Below are positions 16,670 through 25,470 of a stretch of DNA of 64,000 nucleotides, piece by piece; position 1 is the first letter of the stretch, and each line of letters starts with the position of its first letter. Made by a program: the position numbers and the translations under genes. This DNA is from Cumulibacter soli (GTDB lineage: Bacteria; Actinomycetota; Actinomycetes; Mycobacteriales; Antricoccaceae): contig NZ_SMSG01000003.1 of NCBI RefSeq assembly GCF_004382795.1, positions 310,001 to 374,000 on the forward strand, in the 5' to 3' direction. Below the pieces are notes generated by a model that was not told where the DNA came from, ran no database searches, and saw nothing but the letters and a program-made list of their open reading frames with translations.

Positions 16670-18322
16670 CTACTGGTTTAGCCGGGTGGTCAGCGCGTGT
16701 TCGATCCAACTGGTGATGGCATTGTTGATCTGACGGTCGTGCAGCGCTGTGATGATGTGAACGCGCTGCGGGCCCAGCCGTGCCGTCGCCCCTGAGGCGC
16801 GTTCTTGGAGTTCGTCATCCTGTTGGGCTACGCGGTAGGCGTCGTTCAACGCGCTTGTCACCTGCTGAGGGTGCAACGGGCGGGTGGCATGCTCATGGTT
16901 CTGGAGTGGGGCGCGCTCGCGATCGATCCAGGACGGTGGGAGCCAGTGCGGCATCCCACGGATCATTCGACACTCCCAGCCCTGCGATTCGAACTCTCGA
17001 TGGTGATAACCGCACACAAGAGCGAGGTTGTCCAGATCGGTGTTCCCGCCGAGCAGCCATGGAACGACATGATGTGCTTCGCACCATTGCGGCGGTGCAT
17101 CACAACCCGGGAAGCTGCATCCGCGATCACGCGCGATGAGCGCGTTCCACTGCCGTGGAGTCGCGTAACGACGATCGCGGCCGTACGCCACGATTCCGTC
17201 GGCTTTGCTCATGAACGTCTGAATCACCTCGGCGTTGTCGGCGAGCTTGAGGAATTCAGCGAAGCTCAGGACGCGTCCGTCGCTCGTACGGAAGGAAGGG
17301 GAGTCAGTCGATCGGGTGACAGGGAACTCGAGGCCTTGCGCATGTTGATCGAGGTGCGTCATTAGGTCGTCGAGCTGCGCGATGATCATGACGCCGGCGC
17401 GCGCGCCGTTGCTGCCGGGTAACTCACCGGTTCGAATGTGGCGGTCGCAGAGGTCTTCGAGCGCATCATGCATGCGCTGTACGTGCGTACGGTCGTCGCC
17501 GATACCGTCGTGAGCCGGCTTCGGCGCAGCCAACGGGCTGAGAGTGGCGTGCAGTTTCGCCCGCAAGGTCTTGGTGAGGACCCCGCTGATCGTGCACGAG
17601 CCGTCGGAACGTTCGGTGCCCAGAGTGACGCCGCGACGTGCCCGGACCAAGGCGTCGCGGGGTGGTTTGCCATCCGGCACTAGGACGTCCAGGATCGTGT
17701 TGGCGATCGTGCGGAGTTCGGCTGGGTTGAATGCCGCGCAGTATTGCACCAGCGCGGCCTCGGCATCGCGGCAGGCGTCGTCCTGCACGGTGGCGACATC
17801 GAGGTCACGAATGCACGCTCCAATGACTCGCGCCTGTGCTGCCGACACGTCACCGAGGCGTTGAGCATCGGCAGTCGCCGGTAGTCGGCTAGGGAGGCGC
17901 TCGCCGCCAAGCGTGATAATCGGAGCCACCATGCCGGCCGCTTGCAACCGCTCCTTGGCCTCGGCCCGGGTGACGCGGGTGATCTGGGCAAGCGCGTGCG
18001 CGGTGCTACGCGCGCCAGTGAACTGCTCGAGGTGACCGCGTGCGGCCGCATGGAGCAGTGCATGATCCACACTGACGAGACGGTTGCGGGTCTTCTCGAA
18101 CGCGCGGATTGACGCGGCGAGAGACGGCAAGTCGAGACACCCGAGCTCCTCGTGATCATTGAGGGCTAACAGCGCATCGACCCCCGAGTTGATCAATCGG
18201 AGTGCAGCCTGCACGCTCGCGGGAGGTTCCGTGGTCTCGACCTCGCGCGCACAGTGATCGGGAGAACGATCCGCGGCGGTAGTCACACCCGGGACCACCC
18301 ATTCTGCGTGTCCTTCGATCAT
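16670..18322 (-). CDS. DUF222 and HNH endonuclease domain protein
   Basis: A 550-residue protein of the abundant actinobacterial family with an N-terminal helical DUF222 domain and a C-terminal HNH nuclease domain. The HNH part is clear: RDRGCSFPGCDAPPQWCEAHHV near residue 410 (paired cysteines and the HH pair), followed by GGNTDLDNLALVCGYHHRE. Relatives include the proteins of the REP13E12 repeats of Mycobacterium tuberculosis; their function is not established. ATG 18322 is preceded by a perfect TATAAT at 7 nt. No flanking repeats were seen, so there is no direct sign of mobility here. Confidence 0.88.
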   Translation of the reverse strand: MIEGHAEWVVPGVTTAADRSPDHCAREVETTEPPASVQAALRLINSGVDALLALNDHEELGCLDLPSLAASIRAFEKTRNRLVSVDHALLHAAARGHLEQFTGARSTAHALAQITRVTRAEAKERLQAAGMVAPIITLGGERLPSRLPATADAQRLGDVSAAQARVIGACIRDLDVATVQDDACRDAEAALVQYCAAFNPAELRTIANTILDVLVPDGKPPRDALVRARRGVTLGTERSDGSCTISGVLTKTLRAKLHATLSPLAAPKPAHDGIGDDRTHVQRMHDALEDLCDRHIRTGELPGSNGARAGVMIIAQLDDLMTHLDQHAQGLEFPVTRSTDSPSFRTSDGRVLSFAEFLKLADNAEVIQTFMSKADGIVAYGRDRRYATPRQWNALIARDRGCSFPGCDAPPQWCEAHHVVPWLLGGNTDLDNLALVCGYHHREFESQGWECRMIRGMPHWLPPSWIDRERAPLQNHEHATRPLHPQQVTSALNDAYRVAQQDDELQERASGATARLGPQRVHIITALHDRQINNAITSWIEHALTTRLNQ

Positions 18323-18359
18323 GTGTTCGATTATAGGCGGTCAGCGGGCCGCGCGTCAG
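18323..18359 (-). promoter_or_regulatory. Leaderless sigma-A-type promoter of the DUF222/HNH gene
   Basis: On the minus strand CTGACG (18359-18354), 18-nt spacer, TATAAT (18335-18330), 7 nt, then ATG 18322. It is the best match to a consensus promoter in the window, and transcription should begin at or next to the start codon. Confidence 0.65.
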
Positions 18360-18408
18360 CTGTCCTGTCGCAGGTCAGGGGCTCCTCGTCAACCGCGTGG
18401 AGTCAGCG

Positions 18409-19752
18409 TCAAACGGGAATGACGCGGCCGGCGACGCAGAAGCGCACCTCGTCGCTGACCGCTGCGATAGCGGCATTGAGCCGGCCCATCTCGTCGCGAA
18501 ATCTGCGCAACGATCGTTCGGCCGGCACCAATCCTTGACCGACCTCGTTTGTTACCGCGACGACGCGTCGCCGGGTACTGCGCCAGGCATGGACGAGTTC
18601 GTTGACTTCGGCTGCAACCGCGTCGGCGGCGCCAGATTCCCATGCGTGGTCGTCCCAACCGTTGTGCCGATCCAGTATTCGAGTGAGCCACAAGGTAAGG
18701 CAGTCAATGAGGAGCGGGCCGCCGTCCGCACTGAGCACGCTGGTCAGGTCCAGCGTTTCGAGCGTTGTCCAGTGCGCCGGTCGCTGTCGCTGATGGAGCG
18801 TCACGCGCTCGACCCACTCGGGATCGTCCGAGCGTGGGTACGACGTCGCCACATAGGTCACGTCGTCCTCTGCTGCGAGCATTCGCTCCGCCTCGAGCGA
18901 TTTCCCGCTGCGTGCGCCACCGATGACCAGTGTGCGCAGCACCTCGGGCGTTACAGGGGTCGTCTGCGCCGCCCCTGACGAAATCACCGAGCCATCAGGG
19001 ACGACGCGCGCGCCGTACGACGCCAGCTGGCGCTCAAGTTCTGGCAGTGGCGGGTTGTGATGAGACAAATGCACCGCGATCACCTCCGTTGAGTCGACGA
19101 CGGCGCGTACGGCGCGCAACCGACGGAGCTGATCGGCGAAACTCGGCAGGTCCAAGTGAGCCGTGCCGTGCGCGGTGAAGTGTCCGAACGTCTGCTCGAG
19201 AAAGACCACGTCGTACGCCGCTCCCGTGGTGGCGGCCACTGTCGAGGACGGCAGCGGACCGGTGTCCGTGGCGTAGAAGACCCGGCCACTGGGAGCGGCT
19301 ACGTCGTACAGCACCGCGTCGTCATCGTGCGCAGCCTCCAGGACGCGTACCCGTCCGCCGGCGAGGTCGAGTACATCGCCCGGGACGACCTCATAGAAGG
19401 TGACCGGCGTGTCCGGTGGCAGCCACATACGGGCGTGTGCAATGACCGATGGGGGACCAATCACGTCGAGCGTGGCGTCGCCGGTGACCCAGGATCGGTA
19501 CAGCAAGAACGCCGGTGCTGTGTGATCCGGATGATTGTGCGTGAGTAGTACGTGCCGAACCCGATCCAGCGATACGCCGGCACGTTCGGCGCTGCGAGCG
19601 GTATCAGGACCGAAGTCCAGCATGAAGTCGTCGAGAAGTACCGAGGTCTGCGCGCGAATGACACCCAACGCCCGCGCCGACGAACAGGACGCGCACCGGC
19701 AGAACGGGTTGGGCCAGCCATCGGCCGATCCCGTGCCCAGGACCTGAATCAT
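18409..19752 (-). CDS. cobU: Fusion: metallo-beta-lactamase-fold hydrolase plus CobU adenosylcobinamide kinase/guanylyltransferase
   Basis: A 447-residue two-domain protein. Residues 1 to about 260 form a PhnP-like metallo-beta-lactamase fold, with the metal motif THNHPDH at 71-77, TDTG near 162 and HLSHHN at 228-233. Residues about 270-447 are CobU: P-loop GGARSGKS at 278-285, DCLTLWLT near 355 and the NEVGQGLVP...RFRDEMGRLN block near 405. CobU phosphorylates adenosylcobinamide and loads GMP on the way to cobalamin, so this part serves corrinoid salvage. The hydrolase part may act on a nucleotide or phosphodiester linked to that step, which is inference. It is the last gene of the riboswitch-controlled operon and overlaps the S-component gene by 4 nt. 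Confidence 0.9.
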   Translation of the reverse strand: MIQVLGTGSADGWPNPFCRCASCSSARALGVIRAQTSVLLDDFMLDFGPDTARSAERAGVSLDRVRHVLLTHNHPDHTAPAFLLYRSWVTGDATLDVIGPPSVIAHARMWLPPDTPVTFYEVVPGDVLDLAGGRVRVLEAAHDDDAVLYDVAAPSGRVFYATDTGPLPSSTVAATTGAAYDVVFLEQTFGHFTAHGTAHLDLPSFADQLRRLRAVRAVVDSTEVIAVHLSHHNPPLPELERQLASYGARVVPDGSVISSGAAQTTPVTPEVLRTLVIGGARSGKSLEAERMLAAEDDVTYVATSYPRSDDPEWVERVTLHQRQRPAHWTTLETLDLTSVLSADGGPLLIDCLTLWLTRILDRHNGWDDHAWESGAADAVAAEVNELVHAWRSTRRRVVAVTNEVGQGLVPAERSLRRFRDEMGRLNAAIAAVSDEVRFCVAGRVIPV

Positions 19753-20654
19753 TGGTGCCTCCGTAACTCGTGGCTCCGCTCAGTATGCGGCGTGTCATTC
19801 AGGGCCAAGGATTCCCGCACTACGCCGATCGCCTCGACTCGGCGCACAGGCTCGGCGGGCTCGAACCGGACGGGCGCATCGAACGCGGCGCGCCGCGATA
19901 CGCGTCGCAGCGCACGTAAAATCTGCGCACCGACCAACACGATGAGTACGAGTGTGAAACTCGCCCGCGCGACGTCCCAGATCGCTGACGTCGTCAGGTA
20001 ATAGCGGCCGTAGTTGACTAGATTCTCCATCGGGGTCGCGCCGGCGACGAAACTCAGCGCATCACCGTAGTAACCGAAGGGCCAGAACCACAGGTTCATC
20101 AGCGCCCCGTAGAACAATCCGAGTACGAATCCCAATGCACCAAGAGACCAGATCTCCACGCGCGGACGCATGCGAGGCAAACAGCCGGCGAGGAAGCCGA
20201 CCCAGCCCGCCGCCATCATTTGGAACGGCAGCCACGGCCCAACGCCGCCGGTGAGGAGCGCCCCGAGAAACAGCGAAAGCGCGCCTTGAACGAAGCCGAA
20301 CCCGCGACCAAAAACGCAGCCCCCGAGCAGGATCAAGGCGAAACTTGGCTCGAGCCCGGCAACCCCTGGCGCGAACACCCGCAGCGCGCCGCCGACCGCG
20401 GACAGCAACGCCAGCAGCGCTATCGCCTTGGCATCGATGTGACCCGCATTAAGTTCGGCCAGCAGGATCGCTGCCATCAGCGGAAGCACCGCGGCGAAGA
20501 TCCAGGGTGCGTCGGTACTGTGCGAACTGGCGCGCGCGAGCTCGGCGGTCTCGAAGACGAACGGCCAACCGAACGCAGCGAGGGTAATGATGCTCGCGAG
20601 GGTGAGCAGCAGAGCCGCCGGCCATCGGATGCGGATCAGCCGCATATCAGCCAT
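19749..20654 (-). CDS. ECF transporter S component (probable cobalamin/corrinoid binding subunit)
   Basis: A 301-residue membrane protein with an N-terminal helix, then a six-helix core resembling ECF substrate-binding subunits (glycine-rich helices such as FALILLGGCVFGRGFGFVQGALSLFLGALLTGG, split in two here, and FGYYGDAL). It would bind the vitamin and topple through the membrane with EcfT. I chose ATG 20654 (MADMRLIRIRW), which overlaps the ATPase stop by 8 nt; an upstream in-frame ATG lies fully inside the ATPase gene. The riboswitch and cobU in the same operon make cobalamin or cobinamide the expected substrate. Confidence 0.82.
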   Translation of the reverse strand: MADMRLIRIRWPAALLLTLASIITLAAFGWPFVFETAELARASSHSTDAPWIFAAVLPLMAAILLAELNAGHIDAKAIALLALLSAVGGALRVFAPGVAGLEPSFALILLGGCVFGRGFGFVQGALSLFLGALLTGGVGPWLPFQMMAAGWVGFLAGCLPRMRPRVEIWSLGALGFVLGLFYGALMNLWFWPFGYYGDALSFVAGATPMENLVNYGRYYLTTSAIWDVARASFTLVLIVLVGAQILRALRRVSRRAAFDAPVRFEPAEPVRRVEAIGVVRESLALNDTPHTERSHELRRHQ

Positions 20655-22245
20655 CAGACTCACCCGTTCTGTTCGCTGGGGCTGCCGCGAGCGCGACGGC
20701 GACATCACCTGGGGTAAGCCATTGCTGCGGTGCGAGCACCTTCACCGTTTGTGGGGCGAACGCCGGTGAGGAACTCACGATCTGCGCGACGGGCCCGTCA
20801 GCCACGATCTCGCCGTCGCCAAGCAGGAGTACGCGCGAGGCGACCTCCGCCACGAGTTCGACATCATGTGTCGCCAACAGCACCGCGTTTCCCTCGGCCG
20901 CTAACGACCGCAAGATACGCACCAATTGTTGCTTGGCGTCGTAGTCCAGGCCGCGCGTCGGCTCATCCAGCAGTATCACTCGCGGTTCGGAGGCCAACAC
21001 GATCGCCAGCGCGAGGCACAGCTTTTGGCCCTCCGACAGGTCCCGGGGGTGGTGTGCGTCGGCGATTCCAGGCGCGAGTCGATCCAGCAGCCCACGTGTT
21101 GTTCCCGTCGCCGCCTGTGCGTCCCGATCCGACATCGCGCATTCCTTGCCGACGGTCGGTGCGTAGAGCAAGTCGGCGGGGACCTGCGGCACGAGCCCGA
21201 CGTTGGTGGCGGCGACCGTACCGTGTGAGGCTTTATGGAGTCCCGCAATCGAGCGCAACAAGGTGGACTTCCCGGCGCCGTTTCGCCCCATGAGTGCTAC
21301 CACTTCGCCGCCACGGACGCTGCAGTCCACGCCGTTGAGCACCGGCTGGCGAGCGAACCCAGCCACCAGGTCGGACACCGCCAGTACGACGTCGCCAAGC
21401 GCCGCCGGTGCGTGTTCGGGTGCCGGAATGCCGGCGAGACCCGCACGCAGATCGTGCGCCCGTCGGCGGGCATCGCGCACCGTCAAGGGCAGCGGGCTCC
21501 ACCCGGCGATACGCCCGAGTTGAACTACCGGCGGCACGATCGGAGCTCGCGACATGATGTCGTGCGGTACGCCGAGTTCGACCTCCGATCCGTTCCCGGG
21601 CACGTAAATCACGCGGTCCACGTGCGGTACGACCCGTTCGAGTCGATGTTCGGCGAGCACCACCGTCATGCCCAGGTCGTGCACGAGCCGCTGCAGCGTC
21701 GCGAGCACGTCTTCGGCGCCGAGCGGATCCAGTGCGGACGTCGGCTCATCGAGCACCAGTACGCGCGGATGGGGAGTGAGCACAGCGCCGATTGCCACTC
21801 GCTGCTGCTGGCCACCGGACAGATGCGCGAGCGGACGCCCACGCAGATCCGCGAGCCCAAGAAGATCGAGCGTTTCTTCCACGCGGCGTCGCATCACCGA
21901 CGGGGCAATCCCGAGCGATTCCATCGAGTACGCGAGTTCATCCTCGACGTTGTCGGTAATGAAGCCGGACAGGGGATCTTGTCCCACGAACCCGACGACG
22001 TCGGCTAGATCCCGGGGCCGGTGCGTCTGCGTCGATCGTCCGTCCACGGTGACCTGACCGGCCATGGTGCCGCCGGAGAAGTGCGGAACCAAGCCGTTGA
22101 TCGCGCGCAGCAGCGTGGACTTGCCGCTGCCGGTGCGGCCCATCACGAGGGTCATCTCGCCTTCGTCGATCTCGAACTCGACTTTGCTCAACGCGGGGCC
22201 TGACGCGTCGGCGTAGGCGACAGTCACCCGATCGAAGCGAATCAT
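20647..22245 (-). CDS. ECF transporter ATPase with two fused ABC domains (EcfA-EcfA')
   Basis: A 532-residue tandem ATPase. The first domain has Walker A GRTGSGKST near residue 36, signature LSGGQQQR near 141 and Walker B VLVLDEPTSALD near 161. The second has GRNGAGKST near 317, a divergent signature LSEGQKLC near 401 and VILLDEPTRGLD near 424. The fusion replaces the EcfA/EcfA' heterodimer that powers group II ECF importers. The stop and start overlap neighbouring genes on both sides by 4-8 nt, in the order ecfT-ecfAA-ecfS. Confidence 0.92.
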   Translation of the reverse strand: MIRFDRVTVAYADASGPALSKVEFEIDEGEMTLVMGRTGSGKSTLLRAINGLVPHFSGGTMAGQVTVDGRSTQTHRPRDLADVVGFVGQDPLSGFITDNVEDELAYSMESLGIAPSVMRRRVEETLDLLGLADLRGRPLAHLSGGQQQRVAIGAVLTPHPRVLVLDEPTSALDPLGAEDVLATLQRLVHDLGMTVVLAEHRLERVVPHVDRVIYVPGNGSEVELGVPHDIMSRAPIVPPVVQLGRIAGWSPLPLTVRDARRRAHDLRAGLAGIPAPEHAPAALGDVVLAVSDLVAGFARQPVLNGVDCSVRGGEVVALMGRNGAGKSTLLRSIAGLHKASHGTVAATNVGLVPQVPADLLYAPTVGKECAMSDRDAQAATGTTRGLLDRLAPGIADAHHPRDLSEGQKLCLALAIVLASEPRVILLDEPTRGLDYDAKQQLVRILRSLAAEGNAVLLATHDVELVAEVASRVLLLGDGEIVADGPVAQIVSSSPAFAPQTVKVLAPQQWLTPGDVAVALAAAPANRTGESDG

Positions 22246-23396
22246 GACGCGGTCCCGGCATGATCCACAGCCGCGGCCGGGTCGGGGCCCCGACGCTCAC
22301 CGAACCGGGATCCGTTGCGCGGTGGCGGCGGCGCCACGAACGCCGGGAGCGCCGCAATCAGGATGCCGAGTAGAGCTAGCACGGGGACAGGCGGCACTGT
22401 AGTGATCGAGCCCAGCACGAGGTCTTCCGGCGCCACGCCGACCTGGACGAACATCAGCGTCGCTGCAGCAATACCGGCCCCGGACACCAGGAATTCCGGC
22501 AGGGCCCACGGATCAGGTCGATACCGCGTACGACCGGTGCGTCGTCCGCCGCGCACCAGCCCGGCGAGCGCCAGTGCAGCACCGACCAACAGCATCGGCA
22601 GACCCGTCCAGGCGCCGTCCGCGCCACTGAGCAGGCCATACAAGCCGATACAGCAGCCGAGCGCGCCGCCGAGCACCATCGCGATGGTGAGCCGCCGCGC
22701 GCGCGGGTTGTGCACCGTCGTGCGGCCATAGCCCCGAGCGTCCATCGCTGCCGCGAGATCGACCGAGCGTTCCAATACCCCTTCCAGCATGGGCATCGCG
22801 AGCCGTCCCAGCCGCCTGAACCGGCCGTGCGGGCCGCCGCGCAAGCGAGCCGCATCGCGAACCCGGCGCGCGTCGGTAAGCAGCTGGGGGGCGAAGGTCA
22901 GCGCGATGATGCAGGCGACGCCGATTTCGTACAGCGCCCCAGGGACGTACCGCAGGAGCTGACGGGCGCTACCGAGGGCATTGGCCGCGCCGATACAACA
23001 AAAGATGGCCGCGAGTTGGAGGGCGACGTACAACGCGGTCAGCACTGCCTCGAGCGTGATCGCCCCGCCGATCCGCAGCCCAGTCGATTCGGGTAGCGGA
23101 ACTTCCGGGAGTGTGAACAGCAGCCGGGTTCCTTGAGTATTGCCGGCGAACAGCATCTGGAAGATCAGATGGATCGCGATGACCAGGAGCGCGAGCCGGA
23201 AGAACATCGCGTACGAAGATGCCCAGGGTGTGTTTGGGCGGCGGGCCGAGGTGACGAACCAGGTCACCGCGATGATGAACAGCAGCGGGATGGGGTTCGT
23301 GGTTCGGCTAGCGGCGGCGATGAGTCCCAGCGCCCACAACCACCACGCCACGGGATGCAGGGCGCGGGGATAGGTGACGAGGTGCTGGGGGCGCAT
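22242..23396 (-). CDS. ECF transporter transmembrane scaffold (EcfT)
   Basis: Membrane scaffold that couples the ATPase to the S component. The 384-residue protein has several hydrophobic helices and the two conserved Ala-Arg-Gly coupling motifs: DAARLRGG near residue 183 and AAMDARGYG near 217, which sit in the ATPase grooves. The C-terminal third adds further helices and a proline- and arginine-rich cytoplasmic tail, making it longer than a minimal EcfT of about 260 residues. It overlaps the ATPase gene by 4 nt and follows the SCO2322-like gene after 20 nt. Confidence 0.9.
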   Translation of the reverse strand: MRPQHLVTYPRALHPVAWWLWALGLIAAASRTTNPIPLLFIIAVTWFVTSARRPNTPWASSYAMFFRLALLVIAIHLIFQMLFAGNTQGTRLLFTLPEVPLPESTGLRIGGAITLEAVLTALYVALQLAAIFCCIGAANALGSARQLLRYVPGALYEIGVACIIALTFAPQLLTDARRVRDAARLRGGPHGRFRRLGRLAMPMLEGVLERSVDLAAAMDARGYGRTTVHNPRARRLTIAMVLGGALGCCIGLYGLLSGADGAWTGLPMLLVGAALALAGLVRGGRRTGRTRYRPDPWALPEFLVSGAGIAAATLMFVQVGVAPEDLVLGSITTVPPVPVLALLGILIAALPAFVAPPPPRNGSRFGERRGPDPAAAVDHAGTAS

Positions 23397-23416
23397 GGGC
23401 GTTGTACGGAACCGGA

Positions 23417-24139
23417 CTATGCGGCTCGACGGCGGCTGAGGTAGAAACCGCCGCCAGCGACTAAAAGCACGACCACGACAGCACCGATCAACAGCGGCGT
23501 GTTGGTGCCATCGTCCGACGCGGACTCGCTGGCCACAGCGTCGTCATCATCCGAACCAGCGATCGCGAATTCGACGGTGTCATCCGCGGGGGTACCCGAT
23601 TCGGCGATCTCGTCCGCGCAGCCGGTGGTGGGGTAGTCGTTGATGCCGCAGAGCAGAGGTGCGATGCCGCCTGGCTCCGTGCGTACCGCGGACGCCGCCG
23701 ATTCGAGGACCTGTAGGCCGTTCGCGTCCTCAGGTACCTGGGCGCAATACGCCTGCGGCTCCGGCGGCGCGGCGTCACTGGGGGCATCCTGCTGCACGCC
23801 GTAGTCGATGAGCACGGCGACTCGCTTCTGCCCGTCGGCGGCGTCCACGCCGGCGCACACCTCGTCGAAGGACACGGTGCTGAGATCGGCGCGTGGCAGA
23901 TTCGGGTTGGTGAAGTCGGCGGGGGCGGCGTACCGATATCCCTCGATTGAGCCGTCGGCGGGTGTCGCGTCAGCGGGACCGGTGTCGGCGGGCACGAATG
24001 CGCCGTCCTGGACGGTGAAGTATGCCCAGTACCTATAGATGTCGTCGGCGTGTGCGGGGCTGACCGCCAACATGATCGACCCAGCGGCACCGATGAGCAC
24101 GGCGAAAGCTGTGGCGAGTAGAGCTCTGAGCGAACGCAT
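23417..24139 (-). CDS. SCO2322 family exported, membrane-anchored protein
   Basis: A 240-residue protein with an N-terminal signal peptide (hydrophobic residues 8-28, cleavage expected after AHA near residue 31), then an extracytoplasmic domain opening with DDIYRYWAYF..QDG. It ends in an acidic linker, a transmembrane segment (TPLLIGAVVVVLLVAGGGFYL) and the basic tail SRRRAA. I recognise the SCO2322 family, named after the Streptomyces gene that sits in a comparable riboswitch-controlled ECF locus. Its function is unknown; an accessory corrinoid-capture role is a guess from context. It is the first gene after the riboswitch. Confidence 0.82.
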   Translation of the reverse strand: MRSLRALLATAFAVLIGAAGSIMLAVSPAHADDIYRYWAYFTVQDGAFVPADTGPADATPADGSIEGYRYAAPADFTNPNLPRADLSTVSFDEVCAGVDAADGQKRVAVLIDYGVQQDAPSDAAPPEPQAYCAQVPEDANGLQVLESAASAVRTEPGGIAPLLCGINDYPTTGCADEIAESGTPADDTVEFAIAGSDDDDAVASESASDDGTNTPLLIGAVVVVLLVAGGGFYLSRRRAA

Positions 24140-24169
24140 TGTCCGGCTTCTTTCTTCGGGTGCGGCACC

Positions 24170-24345
24170 ACGGGGTAGCCGGACCGCGTCCGGCTCCTGA
24201 TCCGTAGACCTCGACGGTGGGAGCCACGATTCCGCCTGGATATCCGGCTGTACGGCTGCGGGTCAGCGCCGGAATCGCACCGGCTTTCCCGAGACGGAAT
24301 GTGCGGTCTCCACGGGGAGACCAGTATCCAGAATCCCACCTCGTT
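24170..24345 (-). promoter_or_regulatory. Cobalamin riboswitch
   Basis: On the minus strand the leader contains the diagnostic core: GGGAAGC-like, GGTGCGATTCCGGCGC, then GCTGACCCGCAGCCGT (24292-24254), the conserved heart of the adenosylcobalamin aptamer. Downstream comes TCTACGGATCAGGAGCC (about 24210-24193), typical of the 3' half. The start codon of the first operon gene follows some 30-50 nt later. High cobalamin should switch off the ECF transporter and cobU. Boundaries are approximate. Confidence 0.92.
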
Positions 24346-24388
24346 GGCCGTTCGTCTCAGCCGGGCCTCATGAGCAGCTTCAGGACGA

Positions 24389-25426
24389 CTACAAATGCGC
24401 GTTCGGCCGGGCGCCGAGCAAGCCCGTTTCCGGATGGCAGTGGAGGTACTCGAAGCGCAACTGATCCGCGTCGAGTACGGCAACCTCGTGATAGAGGCGC
24501 AGCCCGGCAGCACCCTTGAAGTGCTTGATGAACTGGCCGAAGGAGCCGAATATCTTGAGGTGGGTCTGGTGCGATCGTGACCAGTCTTCGAGTTCTGATA
24601 GCGAATGCCACCAACTGTGCCCGTAGGTCTTCTCGATAGGTTGCCCGTCGGCGCTCAACTGCATCAGCCGGTTGGAGTAACAGCCGATCGGGCGTCCCTG
24701 TGTCGTCAGGAAATCCATTCCCTCGCGCAGTACCGGCTGGATCCTCTCCAGCCACCACGCACGTGCTTCGTCCTCGGTGTCGACCCAGTCTTGTCCGGAT
24801 CGAATCAGCGCCATGCCGTCGTGCGGCTTGACGACGACGAGGTCGCCGTCGTCATCAAAAGTTAACTCCCCATGCGCCTCGAGAGCGGAGGTCTGGCTGG
24901 AGGGTAGTCGATCGCGCATGCTCCCCCAATAGGCGTGTTCCGCGATCGGCTCACTGATGCTTTCGGATTGCGTCGCGACGCCCTCCTGGCGGCGACCGCC
25001 GGTAATCATTTCGAAGTCGTTCGCGCCCGGAAGCGCGATCTCCTGAAAGTAGCCCAGCCCATCGGCCGGGCGGTCCGCCGCCGTCCACGAGGGGTGGTTG
25101 AGCTCCCAGCGCCGGAACTGTTCCTGATCGAGCCAGTACAGCACCGAGACCTCGTTCGTGTAGCCCGCGGGGTCCCTCACGACGGCGGTGTCGCGGTACA
25201 CCGGCCCATCGGCCGACTCGATGCGCTCAGTCAGCGTCGCGTGCGCCAGGTCTGCGGCGGTCGGCCGCTCGCCGCGGTACTGGAGTCCGTAATAACCCAT
25301 GACCGTGCCCGTCACCTCCGGCGAGAGCCGAGGGCTGAATGCGGGGGATGGAGGATTCCAATCGTCGCGCATTCGGGCGGGCTCAGTGCGTTTGACCCTC
25401 AGGTGTGCGGGAACGGCCGATTCCAT
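24389..25426 (-). CDS. Haem-containing dehydratase, phenylacetaldoxime dehydratase-like
   Basis: Family of haem enzymes that dehydrate aldoximes to nitriles. The 345-residue protein matches the family from RVKRTEPARM at the N-terminus through YWGSMRDRLPSSQTS (about residue 165), GCYSNRLMQ (about 248) and the histidine-rich GHSWWHSLSELEDWSRSHQTH near 269-289, which in known enzymes holds the haem-ligating and catalytic histidines. GGAGGAA lies just before ATG 25426. No nitrilase, nitrile hydratase or amidase adjoins it; an amidase lies 12 kb away. It ends about 45 nt before the cobalamin riboswitch on the same strand, and the two appear unrelated. The physiological substrate is unknown. Confidence 0.87.
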   Translation of the reverse strand: MESAVPAHLRVKRTEPARMRDDWNPPSPAFSPRLSPEVTGTVMGYYGLQYRGERPTAADLAHATLTERIESADGPVYRDTAVVRDPAGYTNEVSVLYWLDQEQFRRWELNHPSWTAADRPADGLGYFQEIALPGANDFEMITGGRRQEGVATQSESISEPIAEHAYWGSMRDRLPSSQTSALEAHGELTFDDDGDLVVVKPHDGMALIRSGQDWVDTEDEARAWWLERIQPVLREGMDFLTTQGRPIGCYSNRLMQLSADGQPIEKTYGHSWWHSLSELEDWSRSHQTHLKIFGSFGQFIKHFKGAAGLRLYHEVAVLDADQLRFEYLHCHPETGLLGARPNAHL

Positions 25427-25470
25427 GTCATTCCTCCTGCAACGATGGCGCGTCGGTGACGTGAGCCACT

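Noticed and set aside
16670-18322. Mobile element status of the DUF222/HNH gene
   Set aside because: Relatives include repeat-associated genes, but no flanking direct or inverted repeats and no second copy were found here.
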